Translations under genes and position numbers: made by a program
Assembly (NCBI GenBank): GCA_013397075.1
Contig: VWZS01003373.1
Location: 2,364,471 to 2,428,470 of the forward strand
Reading direction: 5' to 3'
DNA from: Rhabdornis inornatus
Taxonomy: Eukaryota > Chordata > Aves > Passeriformes > Rhabdornithidae
Length of the DNA stretch: 64,000 nucleotides
In this document: positions 50,338 to 63,100 of the stretch, piece after piece
How positions within the stretch are numbered: position 1 is the first letter of the stretch
How the letters are laid out: each line of letters opens with the position of its first letter
Notes under the pieces: model-generated
What the model saw: only the letters and a program-made list of their open reading frames with translations
Databases searched by the model: none
What the model was told of the DNA's origin: nothing

Positions 50338-50671
50338 AATTCTTTACAGACATTCTGCAAGACTGAATTCCTCACCATTCTTTTCTGTTTTATTTTCACA
50401 AGCTATGTTACACTATTTGCTGCCATAACCAAATCATACTTACTATTCAAGTTCCAATTAATATCTTTTATCATTATTTTTCCTCCAGTCATTTTAATGT
50501 TGTCTTGTCTTTTCTGCAAGGTTTCATGTGCTATGATGAATAAATCTTCCTTTTTGGAAACTTTAAGTTAAATCCTTTCATTCAGGCTTTTTTTTTTTTT
50601 CCCCCAAAGAATGGACTTATTCCAAGTAAAAGTGCATATCTGACATGGAGCTCTATCCATCACTTTATTGG

Positions 50672-50800
50672 GTAAACAAAGAACAGGCAGCATGGGGCGT
50701 GTCACGAAACAGCACAAGATATATTCCAAGGGGTTTGTCAAGTCTGGCCCAAGTACAGCTGAGAAGCTGTGCTATACCTTTCCCTGGTGAATCTGATAAG
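50672..50800 (+). promoter_or_regulatory. OVALY: OVALY promoter and non-coding exon 1
   Basis: ATATATT at 50719-50725 is preceded by GTCACGAAACAG and followed by CC, as in chicken ovalbumin (GTCACAATTCAG, then TATATATTCC, from memory). About 30 bp on, the predicted exon 1 begins near 50,751 with TACAGCTGAGAAGCTGTGC, matching chicken ovalbumin TACAGCTAGAAAGCTGTAT. It ends at donor GATAAG|GTAAGC (50800/50801), giving about 50 nt against 47 in chicken. At the position of the chicken COUP-TF site there is instead GTAAACA (50672-50678), a forkhead consensus, overlapping AGAACA (50680-50685), a steroid-receptor half-site. Intron 1 is about 1.1 kb, ending with AG at 51916. Confidence 0.75.
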
Positions 50801-51933
50801 GTAAGCATTTCTTTCCATTTTGATTTAAGTTCTAATTTGCAACATAAAAAACAATTTTACAATACTTACAATCATATTGATGTAATCTCATGTTTGTGGC
50901 CTTCAATATCAGCTGAAGAATCTAATTACCACAGGATGCCTTCTGCAGAAACCTTACCTACCTACAGACGTATCTTCTGTATTATTTTGCTGTTTCACAG
51001 TCTGCCATGCATAAAGTCAAAATATTTGTATTTATGAACTATAGTTTTGTTTACTAACTCTTCCACATTGAAAATCTAGTGATAAGTTACAACAGACTTT
51101 CTTCCTTCTTCCTCTATTGCTTCAACTTTTCATTTAGTATTAAAAGACAAAATTGAATTTGTTTAAATTCCAGAGTTTGTGTAAAATATTCTCTGAATGA
51201 AATCAAGGAGTGCAGAATGTTCAAATGATCCCATCATTCTACAGCGCTGTGTTATCTTTAATAGTTACATTGTCAAAGATAAATGACAACAAAAATCCCT
51301 CCAAGCATTTGCTTCATGAATCTGTTTCTTCACCGAGAACATAAATGGAGCTTAAAGCCTAAAATATAATAGTAAATAGAATAGGTAAATAATAAAAAAA
51401 TCTACGTTATATCACCTATACAATCAGTTCAATTTAGAGAGAGAATGAGCATCAATTCCATCAGGGGAACAGTTAGATGCATTGTTGTTCAAATTATCTC
51501 ACATTAAGAGATGACTGTCCCATAAAGATGTTGATTCCATAGGGACTGCGACACATATGGCAGAGTACACCGGATTTTGTTCTCTAGCAGCTGCACAGGG
51601 AAACAAGTCGCTTGAAGAGCCTCGAGACCTTAAGTTATAAGTGACATAAACACTATACTGTTGCATTAGACTTCAAAGTACTGTATTTTCTAGTCTGTGT
51701 TTTCTTCTTCCACCAGCCTATGCACAGCCTGCAGATGTCTAGCACTTTGATTGCTCACAAATCCAAAAGCATGTCTGCCTTTTAAATCCACATCACTGGA
51801 TTCTATTTGCTGAAAAAGCCCTGTGCACTAAGTTAGGAGCTCATGTGCACTGAATTTTTTGCATTACAATTTACCTATTTCACCACAGTATGTCAGCCTC
51901 TTTCTGTTTCCTTCAGACAACAGGGATTTCACA

Positions 51934-54900
51934 ATGGGCTCCATCAGTGCAGCAAATGCAGAATTTTGTTTTGACGTGTTCAAAGAGGTGAAATTTCACC
52001 GCAGCAATGACAACGTGCTCTTTTCCTCCCTGAGCATGCTTTCAACCCTGGCCCTGGTGTATATGGGAGCAAGGGGTAAGACTCAATCCCAGATGGGGAA
52101 GGTAAGTTACTTACATGGGTGTAAAGTGACCTCTACTTGTGCAACTTGTTCCTTCTAAGCAACATCACTGAACACTATTACCCACTGACGAGGTTGTCAC
52201 CTGTTTCAACGCACAAGAACTAAGCCAAAGTCACACAATGGAGAACTGCATCAAGAGCTATATATAGAAAATACTAAAAAAAAAGTGTATATTTTCAACA
52301 TAACAAGGAGTTGACTTAAACATAAAAAAAATCTGAGGGACAATAGCAAAACAGATTACCAGTCAGGCAACTTCATGATTTTTAAATTCTGACAAGTTCC
52401 AAATAATGTAATCAGATTTTCTTTTTTAATATATATAAAAGATAAATCCCAGAAACACAGGAAGACAGAGTATTTTAGAAATACATAATATGAACTCAAT
52501 TAATTTCTAGATATTCACTAGAAAAAAATATAATCTAAGCAAAGAGTATTATTTACAGTTTCCAAGAAGGTCACAGAGGGCATAGATCAGTTGCAAGCTC
52601 ACCTGTAAATTTTTAGTTAGTCTATTTCCTCAGCATCTCTTTTTTTCTGAGACAACAGTTTTTTTACACAAACAATATGTGTGAATCTTGAATTCACATT
52701 ATTTTTGGTCATGCTTCTCATTTCTAACACTGGTATTTTTCTCTTTCAGGTTCTTCACTTTGATAATGTTACAGGAGATGGAGACATTTCTGATTCCCAG
52801 GTAGAGAAATAACTTAATCTTCCTTTCTGTCTTATTTTCTCCTCAGAACAAAAGTAGAACTTTTCTGCCTCTCCACCTGGCAGTTTCAGACCCTGACAAA
52901 AACTATGGTAATGGTCTCAAACCAAAGGGATCTGTGGAGGGAGGGAAGGAGGGTGTGATTCACCTGGTTTTTAACAAACATAGAAAGACAGCAGATTGCT
53001 CATCTTGCACCAGAACAAGTAATAATGGTGTGGGGAGAATGCTTTGGGCACCAAGGTATGTTCCCAGGCAAGTGCTGCTGGAGGATGAGTGAACAGGGCT
53101 CAGTGCCTAAAGCCAGGGTACAGCAGCTTGATTTGCAGCTGGGCAGGAAGATGCTGAGCAGAGAAGAGCTGAGAAGTCTCAGTGACAAGAGCACAACTGC
53201 ATCTTTTAAAAAGCACATTTCAGTGGACTTGTCTTGACAAGGATGGACTTGCCACTTCAATGTACCCCCATCACAGCACCAGCTGTCCCAAAGGTGACAG
53301 CCTGTGGGGGAACGCTGCCCTGTGGCACCACTCTTAACTGAAAGGGACAATACTTTAGATCTTATTTCCTTATGCAATCTATCTTCTTTTTGCATGTCAT
53401 CACCTCAGTGTGGCACTGCTGAGTACATCCACAAATCATTCAAGGATCTTCTCTCAGACGTCAGCAAGCAAAATGCTACTTACTCACTCAAGATTGCTGA
53501 CAGACTCTATGTTGAAAAAACATACCCTATTCTTGAGGTGAGTTATATTGTGAACTGACTTCCATGAGATTTCCTGTGAGTCCCCTGTGACTCTGCCCTA
53601 GAGATGAACCACCAACAGTAGCCCACTCTGTTGATGAAAAGGTGCTTGGGAGCCATAAGGGGAATGGGTACAGAATGAGTTTGGACCCTTCTGTGCCTGT
53701 TAGATGAAGGTAAAAAGTATAATGGCATAAAATATGCACAAGGAGTAACCAAGATTGCTGTTAATTTACTAGAAAAATGCCTTTAATTAAAAATGTAACT
53801 TTTAAGGGAAATTAAATAAACTTTATTGCTTGAAATAATGAAAGCTGAAATTTTCAGTTTTCCTAGCAAAAGGAAGCTTTGCTTTCGAAATCTAAGAATG
53901 TGAGAACACAATATTCACAATAAAGAGTGAACACAAAGAGAAGGAGACAAACATTGTCTTAGAAATGTCTGTTAAACTGAAACTGTTTTGGTAAAACAGA
54001 GGAAACACATCAAAATTTTAACTCAGAACCCTGTCTCATCAGAAAGTGCCAGACCTATATATAGGTCTGAAGCAGTCTTTCTTGTACAACTTTAAGATTC
54101 AGTTACAGGAAGACAGATGTGACTGACATGTTCAGAGTCTGACATGTTCAAACCCAGGAGTAAACATTCACTGTTCCTTAAACCATTCTGTTTTATTTCA
54201 CAATCTTGCTTTACACATCCATATAATTCCAAGTTCTCATCAGTCTGACAACTGTAACCCTTCTGCTTATAGGAATACATAAAGTGTGCAAAGAAATTCT
54301 ACAGAGCAGAGCTGGAAGAAGTTGACTTCAAAACAGCTGCAGAGGAAGCAAGACAGCTCATCAATTCCTGGGTGGAGAAAGAAACAAATGGTAAGGACTG
54401 AAAAATGGGTAGCAGACATTTTCCCTCACCTACCATAAACGATATCCTTGTCTTCCCTCATAATCTCTAGAAAAGGTGGGTCAAGCAAGAGTGGGTTGCT
54501 CATTGCTATGAAAATGAAACTCCACAAAGCAGGAACCCCCATCCTCACCCCAACATCACAGAGATTTGTGCACACCAGAGGAGCTGTATCTGACCCCTCT
54601 CTGCCCTGTCTCTTTCTTAAAGGACGGATCCAAGACCTGCTTGCATCAGACTCTGTTGATCTCAATACTGTGCTGGTCTTTGTGAATGTCATTTACTTCA
54701 AAGGGATATGGAAAACTGCATTTAAAAAAGAACACACTCGGGAAGAGCCTTTCAATGTGACTGAGGTAGGAGGGCATGGACACTCTTCAGGCCAGGGCAG
54801 CTGTTGTCTCACCTAGCCAGCAGTCTGGGTGTTACAAATACCTGTCACAGGTTGGTGATATAGCTGAGTCACTCATTGTCAGTGCCTGAGCCTAAAGCCA

Positions 54901-56427
54901 ATTAGTGTTTGTAAGATCTGTGTCTGACCAGGTTTCCAGGGCACACAAGCAGGCAAGAGTGGAAAATGGAGACACAGCTCTTCTCCAAAGGCAGTATGGT
55001 TGAAGATTGAGTTCTGTCCTTTCAAAGGCCTTGCATGTTTGTCTGACCAAAGAAAACAATTGCTTCTGCATCACATTTCACATTTTTGTTTCTGCAGCAA
55101 GAGAGCAGACCCGTGCAAATGATGTGTCAGAACAACACCTTCAAAGTGGCAAGAGTGGCTGAAGACAAACTTAAGGTCCTGGAGCTTCCATACACCAGTG
55201 GAGAGCTTAGCCTGTTGGTGCTGCTGCCTGATGACATCTCTGGCCTGGCACAGGTATGGCTCTGGCAGGGCAAGCAGAAGAGTTATGACTTCAGTGGGGC
55301 TTGGCTGCTGTCACACCTTTTGCTGTCCATTGACATTGCAGCTGCCCACTCCACAGACATGCTAGGCAGGCAGGGGAGCACAAAATCTGCCCAGGTGCTC
55401 AGGCAGAGCCTCTTAGTAGAGTCCTGAGCTCAGTTTTATAAAATGAAGGTAAAGTAGTTTAGTGCTGCTGCAGCCCTGCAGAAGAGGATGTGGCTATGTG
55501 CACCAACCTCCATCAGGTATCAGAAGTAGGCAAGGTAGCAGGATTTTTATCACTGTGAGTGATTTTAAATGTTTGCTAAAGAAGAAAAGTTTGTCTTAGG
55601 GGAAATAAAAAATTAAAGTGATGAAGAAAGCATTTCAAGAGTTGATTAAAAGGAAAATGAGAAAAGTAACATTGGGAAGGAATAACATTGTGGAAATGAT
55701 CAATAAAATATCTTCCAAGAGGAACAGTTTTAGGGCTAATTTGATTTGAAAATTTCTTCATTAGATCAAGCCTTTACAAAAAAAGGCTTGATCTGATGAA
55801 GAAATTTTCAGATGAAAAATGTTTGAGGGACTTCCTCAAACAGATGATATAGGCTCCATAATCAGAAGGAAGCATACAAGATAAACAAGTGCATTTAAGA
55901 ACAAGTATCAGTTCTATTGTATGCATAAAGTAAATGGCAAAAGCCAGTAACAGGTGGTAAAAACACAGCTTTTAAGGCCATTGAACTACTGTCTCAGACA
56001 TTTCATTCCCTGCCTCTCTTTGCAGCTTGAGAACAAAATCAGCTATGAGAAACTATTGGAGTGGACCAGTCCCAAGGTGATGGAAAAGAAGAGGGTGAAA
56101 GTGTACCTCCCACGCATGAAGATTGAGGAGAAATATAACCTCACATCTGTCTTGACATCCTTGGGTATGACTGACCTGTTCAGTCCCTCGGCCAATCTCT
56201 CTGGCATCTCTTCAGCAGAGAGCCTGAGGATATCTGAGGCAGTCCATGAGGCATACATGGAAGTCACTGAAGAGGGCACTGAGGCAGGTGGCTCAGAGGT
56301 TGTGACTGGAGACATTGAACATTCTTCTGAGTTTGAAGAGTTCAGGGCTGACCGCCCATTCCTTTTCTTGATTAAACACAATCCAAGCAACCTGATCCTC
56401 TTCTTTGGTAGATATTGTTCTCCCTAA
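51934..56427 (+). CDS. OVALY: OVALY, ovalbumin-related protein Y (SERPINB14B), 7 coding exons
   Basis: Coding exons: 51934-52101, 52750-52800, 53409-53537, 54273-54390, 54623-54765, 55098-55253 and 56026-56427, about 388 aa, with all splice phases consistent. It starts MGSISAANAEFCFDVFKEVK. The third coding exon reads CGTAEYIHKSFKDLLSDV, and the next includes KTAAEEARQLINSWVEKETN; the latter is identical to my recollection of chicken gene Y, distinguishing it from X. The sequon Y-N-L-T (Asn293) matches ovalbumin's carbohydrate site. The loop is EEGTEAGGSEVV followed by T-G-D-I-E, giving P1-P1' Glu353-His. P12 is Ala but P10-P8 are G-S-E, so inhibition is unlikely, as for ovalbumin. The 17-codon CD-loop exon is four codons shorter than in X. 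Expected to be an oviduct-secreted egg-white glycoprotein using the uncleaved internal signal of the family. Confidence 0.95.
54050..54069. repeat. Perfect 20-bp palindrome in OVALY intron 4
   Basis: CAGACCTATATATAGGTCTG equals its own reverse complement, with a TATATA centre. Function is unknown; it could be a nuclear-factor site or chance. Confidence 0.85.
54962..55455 (+). repeat. Gene-conversion tract 1, OVALY copy
   Basis: Partner of 41211-41704; about 99% identical, including an identical exon 7 and about 136 bp of identical intron 6. Confidence 0.92.
55747..55810. repeat. Long inverted repeat in OVALY intron 7
   Basis: Arms 55747-55775 and 55782-55810 (29 nt each) are complementary at 28 of 29 positions and are separated by a 6-nt loop, ACAAAA. 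The single mismatch becomes a G:U-type pair in RNA. It lies in the part of intron 7 not shared with OVALX. Confidence 0.93.
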
Positions 56428-56518
56428 AGAGTAAAGGGCTGGAAATAATGCTTGCCTACCCTTAAGAAACAGACCCCCTTCACTCTAGTACTGTAGTATA
56501 ATCTCATCTCTTCAATAT
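56072..56518 (+). repeat. Gene-conversion tract 2, OVALY copy
   Basis: Partner of 42276-42722. It is identical except for the loop island at about 56285-56320 and several 3' UTR substitutions. Confidence 0.92.
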
Positions 56519-57109
56519 CTCTAAGTGGAAAGCCTTCAATATCTAGGGAGATATTCCAGAAGAAGTGTGTGACTTTTCAGATCTTTGGGTGCAGGTATTT
56601 CTGCTTACACAAGTTGTACTTAGACTTATATCCAGGAATAAATGAGAACTTCAAGAGGTAGCTTAGAAGTATTTTCCATCGTGATCAAATAACTTAAGAT
56701 TCAGGACTAGTGTTTTGATTCTTGTGAGAAATTCTGACACTGATATTGAGAGTCTGGTTTTTCTATAGGAGTTCTCTGAAACAAACACAGCTTTTAGAAT
56801 ATTCCTGTTCCTTTCTGTTGAATTCGTTGGGCAACCATCCTTGAATTGATGCCTGGACAACTTGCACACAAAATTCATTATTTGAGCAAATCATTATTCT
56901 TTGAGTAATGCATTTGTGCTATCTTGTGCTGCACATATTGTAAGGCTAAGGTGTCTTTTTCTGGGGGGGCATACAGAAAGTTTACCATGTCTTCTTAAAT
57001 CATCATCCCCAAACACAACACCTTCCTGACTGATACAATTTCCCATCTTCATTCCTATGACATGTCATTGATTTTGTGAATGTCAATTGTTGGTCCTTCT
57101 ATTTATTCT

Positions 57110-57115
57110 AATAAA
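57110..57115 (+). promoter_or_regulatory. OVALY: Poly(A) signal of OVALY
   Basis: AATAAA lies 683 bp after the stop codon. The implied 3' UTR of about 700 nt is close to the length known for chicken ovalbumin mRNA (roughly 640 nt). Confidence 0.75.
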
Positions 57116-57129
57116 AGCATTGCAAACTA

Positions 57130-60100
57130 AACATGTCTCTACCTGTTCTGGGTTACCGCACCAAAATACATGATGCAGTGGGTTGTGGTTATTGACAGAA
57201 TGTATTTAGACTAGGATTTAGACACTATTTTCAAAATCAGAATGCACCTAGATATGAAGCCATTAAAAAGCTTAACATTTTTTTCTAAAATTCTCAGTTT
57301 AAGCAATGTAAGCCCTACAGCTCCTTTTTTAACCTTGCTCTCGTCTCCATATGATATATCAAACAACTCAGCTTTTAAAATTTGCTATTGTATTTCCAGA
57401 TAGTTTAAAAATATTTCCTCTAGTTGCCCTCAATATACATTGAGGTGATGCCTAAGAGATACAACTTCAAAAACATAAGAAAAGTATTTTTCTTAAAAGG
57501 TGGACTGCTTCAGCTGTCTAATACCCACAAGAACCATGCAAGGAAATTTTTGTTACTGCCTTTTGATAACATAATCCCCTAGAGATATTATTCCCTATTT
57601 CAGAGTCTTTAGGGGGAAGGTTCTTCAGGTTGCAGTTATCCAATTGAAAGACTTATTACTGTTAATCACTGACTTAAGCAATCTTCCTTTTGTTGGCATA
57701 CACGTGCAGAACTGCAAACCACAGTACTTAAAAAGTGCTTAAAAAAGGGAGACACTGGGCAGTATTTGGAGCTGTCTCAAACATTTTAAAAGGAAGTATT
57801 AAATATAACTTGAAATTATGATGCTGACTACAGGGAAACATATCTTGGGTGCTATGAAGCCTATAGAAGAACTGCAAATACTGGTCTTCCCAGGACATTT
57901 ATGAGATTAGATAGGGTTAACAGAAGTATTCAAGTAAAAATGTATTCTTATTTATGGAATGTCAAGGTTTACTATGCATATCATGTTCTGCTTCCCGTAA
58001 AACCTAAGGCAGGAAAGAGAGTTTTGGTACAACTAAAACAAAAAGAAAAAGGCAGTATTTATAAAATACTGTTCAAAGAAGCAGAGTGAAAGTTTATAAA
58101 CAATTATAGATCTGTTATTAAACTAAAACAAGCACATCTGTCACTGCACTTTCTGGGTACAATGAAAATAAAATTGGTATTTATTGAATGATATAATGTA
58201 AATATAAAAAATAATTATTCTGTTGTTTAATTTTTCCTTGCTTGATGATTATTTTAAAGAAAAGAAATGGAAAAAATCAATGGTAATGAAATGAAAATGA
58301 ATGAAATGGTAAATGGTTTCCTAAAACATATGAGAGAGGTCCACCTAATGTCCTCACTGTGAAACAGAATTATTTGGCTTATTTTACATTGGGCCATTAG
58401 GTGTCACTAGGGATACAAAATGATGCCTCGAGTCTTCTGCCAGAGAGACATCTGTTGAAAACTAGGTCTGGGAGCTTGATGTAGGTTCCAACTTCGTTCT
58501 TAATTTTCCTGCAAGCAGATGATTATGACCAATATGCTGAAAATGTAAACCAGTGGCAGTGGGCTTGAAACCCAGTAATTTTTGAAGAGAAAGATAGAAA
58601 TATTATTTGGTGAAATATCACAGGCACTTCAAGATGTCTGTATCCTGGAAAAAATATCATGGTTAAACACTATAGAATAGATAGAGCTGTTTAGTTGATG
58701 AAAGAGAAGCCATCCTCCAAAGAGGCTAAAATGAGAGTTTAAAGTGCAGATTTAGCTAGGTTGAATAAATCATACCCCTGTATCAATGGCTGGGCCCAGT
58801 ACTGCTCTTGTGCATTGCTGGTCTGGGCTGGCAGGACCTGCTGCAAAGCTCTGCCATGGTCAGTGGGGCTGCTGCAGCTCCCATGGGAAGCAATTCTGAA
58901 AAGACCAGCGGGGAGTGTGTTACAAAGGGATGAGGGAAGAGCAGCCATGAGGAGAGCAAGCTCTGCCTGCTGTTTCCCAGCTCTGAAGTCCGGCAAGAGT
59001 TTAATAACAAGAATCCCAGCTCCCACAAAGTCTGAGCATTGTCCTGCAGTCCTTGTTGCTCTCTGGCAGCATCATTGAAGCTCGTATGTCAATAAACTGC
59101 CATCTGTCTATTCGCTACACTCCATTTTCACTACGTGCCATGTTGTTCTGGATTTACTGTACTGCTAGGGGTCTGTGGAACAAAAACAGATACGCACACA
59201 GGACAGCATTTGAAATGCTGTGTGAACTAAGTGTGCCTTTCTTTCTCACGCCATTTGGGGAAAGGTTGGAGAAAACATATCTTCCCTGCCCTTTGAGGAA
59301 TATAAATTTCTGAGACCATTCCACATTCCTCTGCATATATGAATTGTGAGAGAGGCTTACCATCTCCTAAGCAAACGAAATCCAGGGCTGAAAGCACAAG
59401 ATTTAGTAGGCATTATGCTGTAACCAGTCACTAGAAGAAGTGCAGAGAACACCCTGGACCCCAGGGCAGAGTTGTCCTGGGCTCCCAAATGGTATTTGAG
59501 AAAGCACAGAATGCTGAATCAAACTGAAAGCTACAAGTTTGCTAGAAAGGCTTTGCCACAGAGCAGGGCTTTCTGTTTCTTGTGGCCCATGAGCTAAGAT
59601 TTATCAAAAAGGAAAAGGGACAGCAGAGAGGTGACTGTCAAAAAAGCAGCAAGGATGGGGCTGCTTGGCAAGGAAAAGGGATCCAGAGCAGGAGGTGACA
59701 AAAAGACCAGAAGGGCAGGGGCTTTCCCCATAAGATATTAAATGCTGTAATTCCCTACACTACCGCTACAGTCCAGTGATTGCCAAACAAGCCTGTGGTG
59801 ATGAGGTAGGTCAAATACCAAGCCTACAGGTTAAATCCAAAAATCAGGGTCTGTAGAGCTTCTAACCAGAACACTAGTACATTAAGGAGCTAGTGACCAC
59901 ATAAAAATGGATTGGATCAGGCTGATCAGTGTGTGCAGGTTTGTGCTAACTTGTGCTGCACGTACTGCTTGGTGTCTGGGACTATACAGTGCTGAACATA
60001 TCAGGTGGCTGGGGGCTAAACTTCATCTGCTAACCATAATGGAGAACCTCACAGATGGTCCCAAACTGGCACCCTGTGATGATGCTGCCAGTGTATCCTT

Positions 60101-63100
60101 GTCTTTATCTTGAAGTGAAGCAGCATTTTTCTGTATACTTTCATTCATCAGTAGAAATGATAATCAGAACATACCTATAAAAGTATAAAGAACACACCAC
60201 CAGTGAACTTCTGCATGCATATGATATGCACAGTGTGCTGTTCCCTGAATAAAGATCCGTCAAATGCTGCACCACTTCAGAATCCAACCACTGGAAGGGA
60301 CATGAAATTGTTTATGCTCTCTCCTTTCCCCCTCTCATGTAATTTCCAATAAAATGCACTTTAATAATTTTCTTACTAGTGTCCAAAATGAACACTTGCA
60401 GTGTCCATCTTGCTGAGGTTCATGGCCAGGCAAAGGCATGCAAACTAGCAAGGACCAGTCAAGACACTCTACTTAAAATATTTTCCCTACTGAGGGGGAT
60501 GTAGACCCCCATGGAGGCATCTCACAGCCCTGCCACAAACAGTGCCCTGATTTAAGGCTTGGAAGCTGCTTGCCATATCCCTGAGCCCCTGCAGTCAAAC
60601 TCCTAGGAGAGGGATGAGCTCAACAGCAGAGGTTTCTGAAGTCCTGGGTGTTGTGGAGGCAATGACAGAGGTTGGCTATTTGATACATCTTCTAACACAG
60701 GAGCTTAATGACATTAAAAGAGGTTAGTAGAAAGCAGTTAAAAGATGACAAAAACAGCAAATAGATGACAACAAACAGCTGAACTATAGAATTAATGGTC
60801 AAAGAATGCAGAAAATAATAAAATTTCACATGATTTTAAAGGGTAACTGGACAAAACCATGGAAGATAAATCGACTGAGAGGTAATAAATATACAGAAAA
60901 TACTACTAGCTATTTAAGTAACAGGACTGACAACAGCCAGTGTTAGGACTCTGAGAGCACAAACAGCTTCAGCAGGAGATTTCCCCAACACCCCCTGCAC
61001 ATGTATCTGGAGCCTGTATTGGGCACTGGCACCATTTGTGAGAGGAGGACACAAACTGTCCTTGGCCAGCTGAAGCAGATCCTGCAATGAATAAAAACAA
61101 CTCATTGTATGCCAAATGTGGAGTCAGAGGAGCATACAGCACCTCTGCTCGAGTGTAATTAAGAAAGAGTGGAGAGAGACATGTGAGAGCCGTGTTTGGA
61201 GAAACAAAAGAGAGAAGTCATAGGGATGGTAATATGAAGAGGATGTTATGAAGAGCACAGCTGAAGGCATGCTCTTGGGAGTCACCTCTGGGACACTGAA
61301 GCTACAGGCAACTCATACCAGGACAGTGACACTCCAGAGGGACTGCAGCCTACTGGTCACTGATGCTGAAGCAAGGACATCCCTGTGGAACTGCAGCTCC
61401 TGAAGCAGACTAGAGCACAGGATAAAAGTGAGCAGCAACATCTGGCAGACATAAACAGTTATGCACCAATCACAACCTCTTCCATTGCTTGCTGCTTGAC
61501 CAAAGCGACTGGTGAGCACTGAGTGTAACAAGGAAGCTGAAACTAGTAAGCATAAGAGGAGAAGACTTTGTATCGAAGTGAAATGTGGGGAAGCAGTATA
61601 AAAGGTCTGTTTGTGTCACAGTTCGTTATACTGATTTTGTCAGCTCCTAAATAAACAACAAAAATTTAATGTTAATCAGCAAGAAATTAAGTGAAACTCC
61701 CCAAGTCAAAGCTGTTGCCCACAACAGAAGCCTGTTTCAGCCTAGGCATAGCACCGAAGTACACTGCAGGTTCCTGTCTCCAGTTCTACCTCCTAACAGA
61801 CCTCAGTAACCTTGTAGCCTTGTCTCCAGGCCCATCTCTTTTGCTCATAAATGTATGACAGAGCTCTGAGCACCCTAATGAATTTGTAATAGTCCTGCTC
61901 AGCCATATCTCGAGCCTCTCCCACACCTGTGACCCCAGGAGCTCTAAGCTATGTGCTGGACTTTCAGTTCCTGTCTGTATTACATCAGTGATGTATCAGT
62001 CTCCAGTTCAAACACAGCTGTGCCCATTCCTGGCCAAGAACTCCTAATGTGACCTTGGCCCTGCCTTGTGATCACTGGACCTGTGCTATGTGAATTGAAT
62101 TTGTGGTCAGTGTTGTCTTTGCACCTGCCTCATAGCCATGACGTTGCCTTATGATCTGGACTGCCCAAGATCTCCAGGCCTGCTCCGCTCAGCCTTGCCT
62201 CCTGGTTTGTTCCTTCTTGGGAAAAGCTGGCCTTTGCTGTTCCCTGACAGTGAGCTCAGTCCTCCCTGAGCCCTCTGCCAAGCACTGAGGAGCCTGGGTC
62301 TCTGGTCACACAGTTCCTGATCTCCATAAGGCACTCACTCATTACTCAGAGCCAGGCTCCTGAGTGAACCCCCTTCCACCCAGCCAGACCATCCTTCCTG
62401 GCTTGTTCCTGACCAGCCTCTGGGACCTGTTAGGGTGGCCTGACCATCTCACTCAGTTCCCAGCCCCTCATGCCATGTCCATTTCCTATCTACCACCCTT
62501 GTCCCAGCTGCTCTGTGTCCCCTGAAACAGCCCCCTAACACTCCACAGTCACTGGGTCACCCTGAAGTGTGTCCCTCCTGAGTGCAGGTCTCCCAAGGAG
62601 CCAGGGCAAGCTGATCTAAGAGGAGAGGCTGCTGGTCCAAGCCCTGAAGGCACTAGAAGCCCTCAGTGGCCTTGATCTCCCATGGGACCTCTCCCACCTG
62701 CCCAAAGCTCAGGATCCCATGCTACCCCCTGCCCTGGGCCATCAGCCTCTACCCCAGTGACCTCACATCAGGGACTGTTCTCTTGGTCCCCTCAGTCCTG
62801 CTGTGCTTGGCCATGGGCCCTCTTAAGACCAACTTGTGCACTCATTTCCTGGCTTGAACTTGAGCCTACTCTGTCACTACTGACCTGCCTAGTACTCACT
62901 GGATCTGATTGCAGCCCTTACTTGTGGAGAGACTTCTCAGTTTGGTTTTGGACATGTCCTGTCACTTATATTGCCTCATGTTCTGAAGGCTTGGTTGTAC
63001 CTGTCACCCTTTCAGGGTCTGTTCTGTTTCCCTTGCTCAGGTGCCCTGGTCAGCGTGCCTCCCATTCCACAGGCAGCAACCAGTCCTCATTGCTCCCTAA

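Noticed and set aside
54448..54622. Open sequence upstream of OVALY exon 6 as extra coding sequence
   Set aside because: The strong polypyrimidine-AG acceptor at 54622 and the conserved 143-nt exon size in all four genes show that this is intron.
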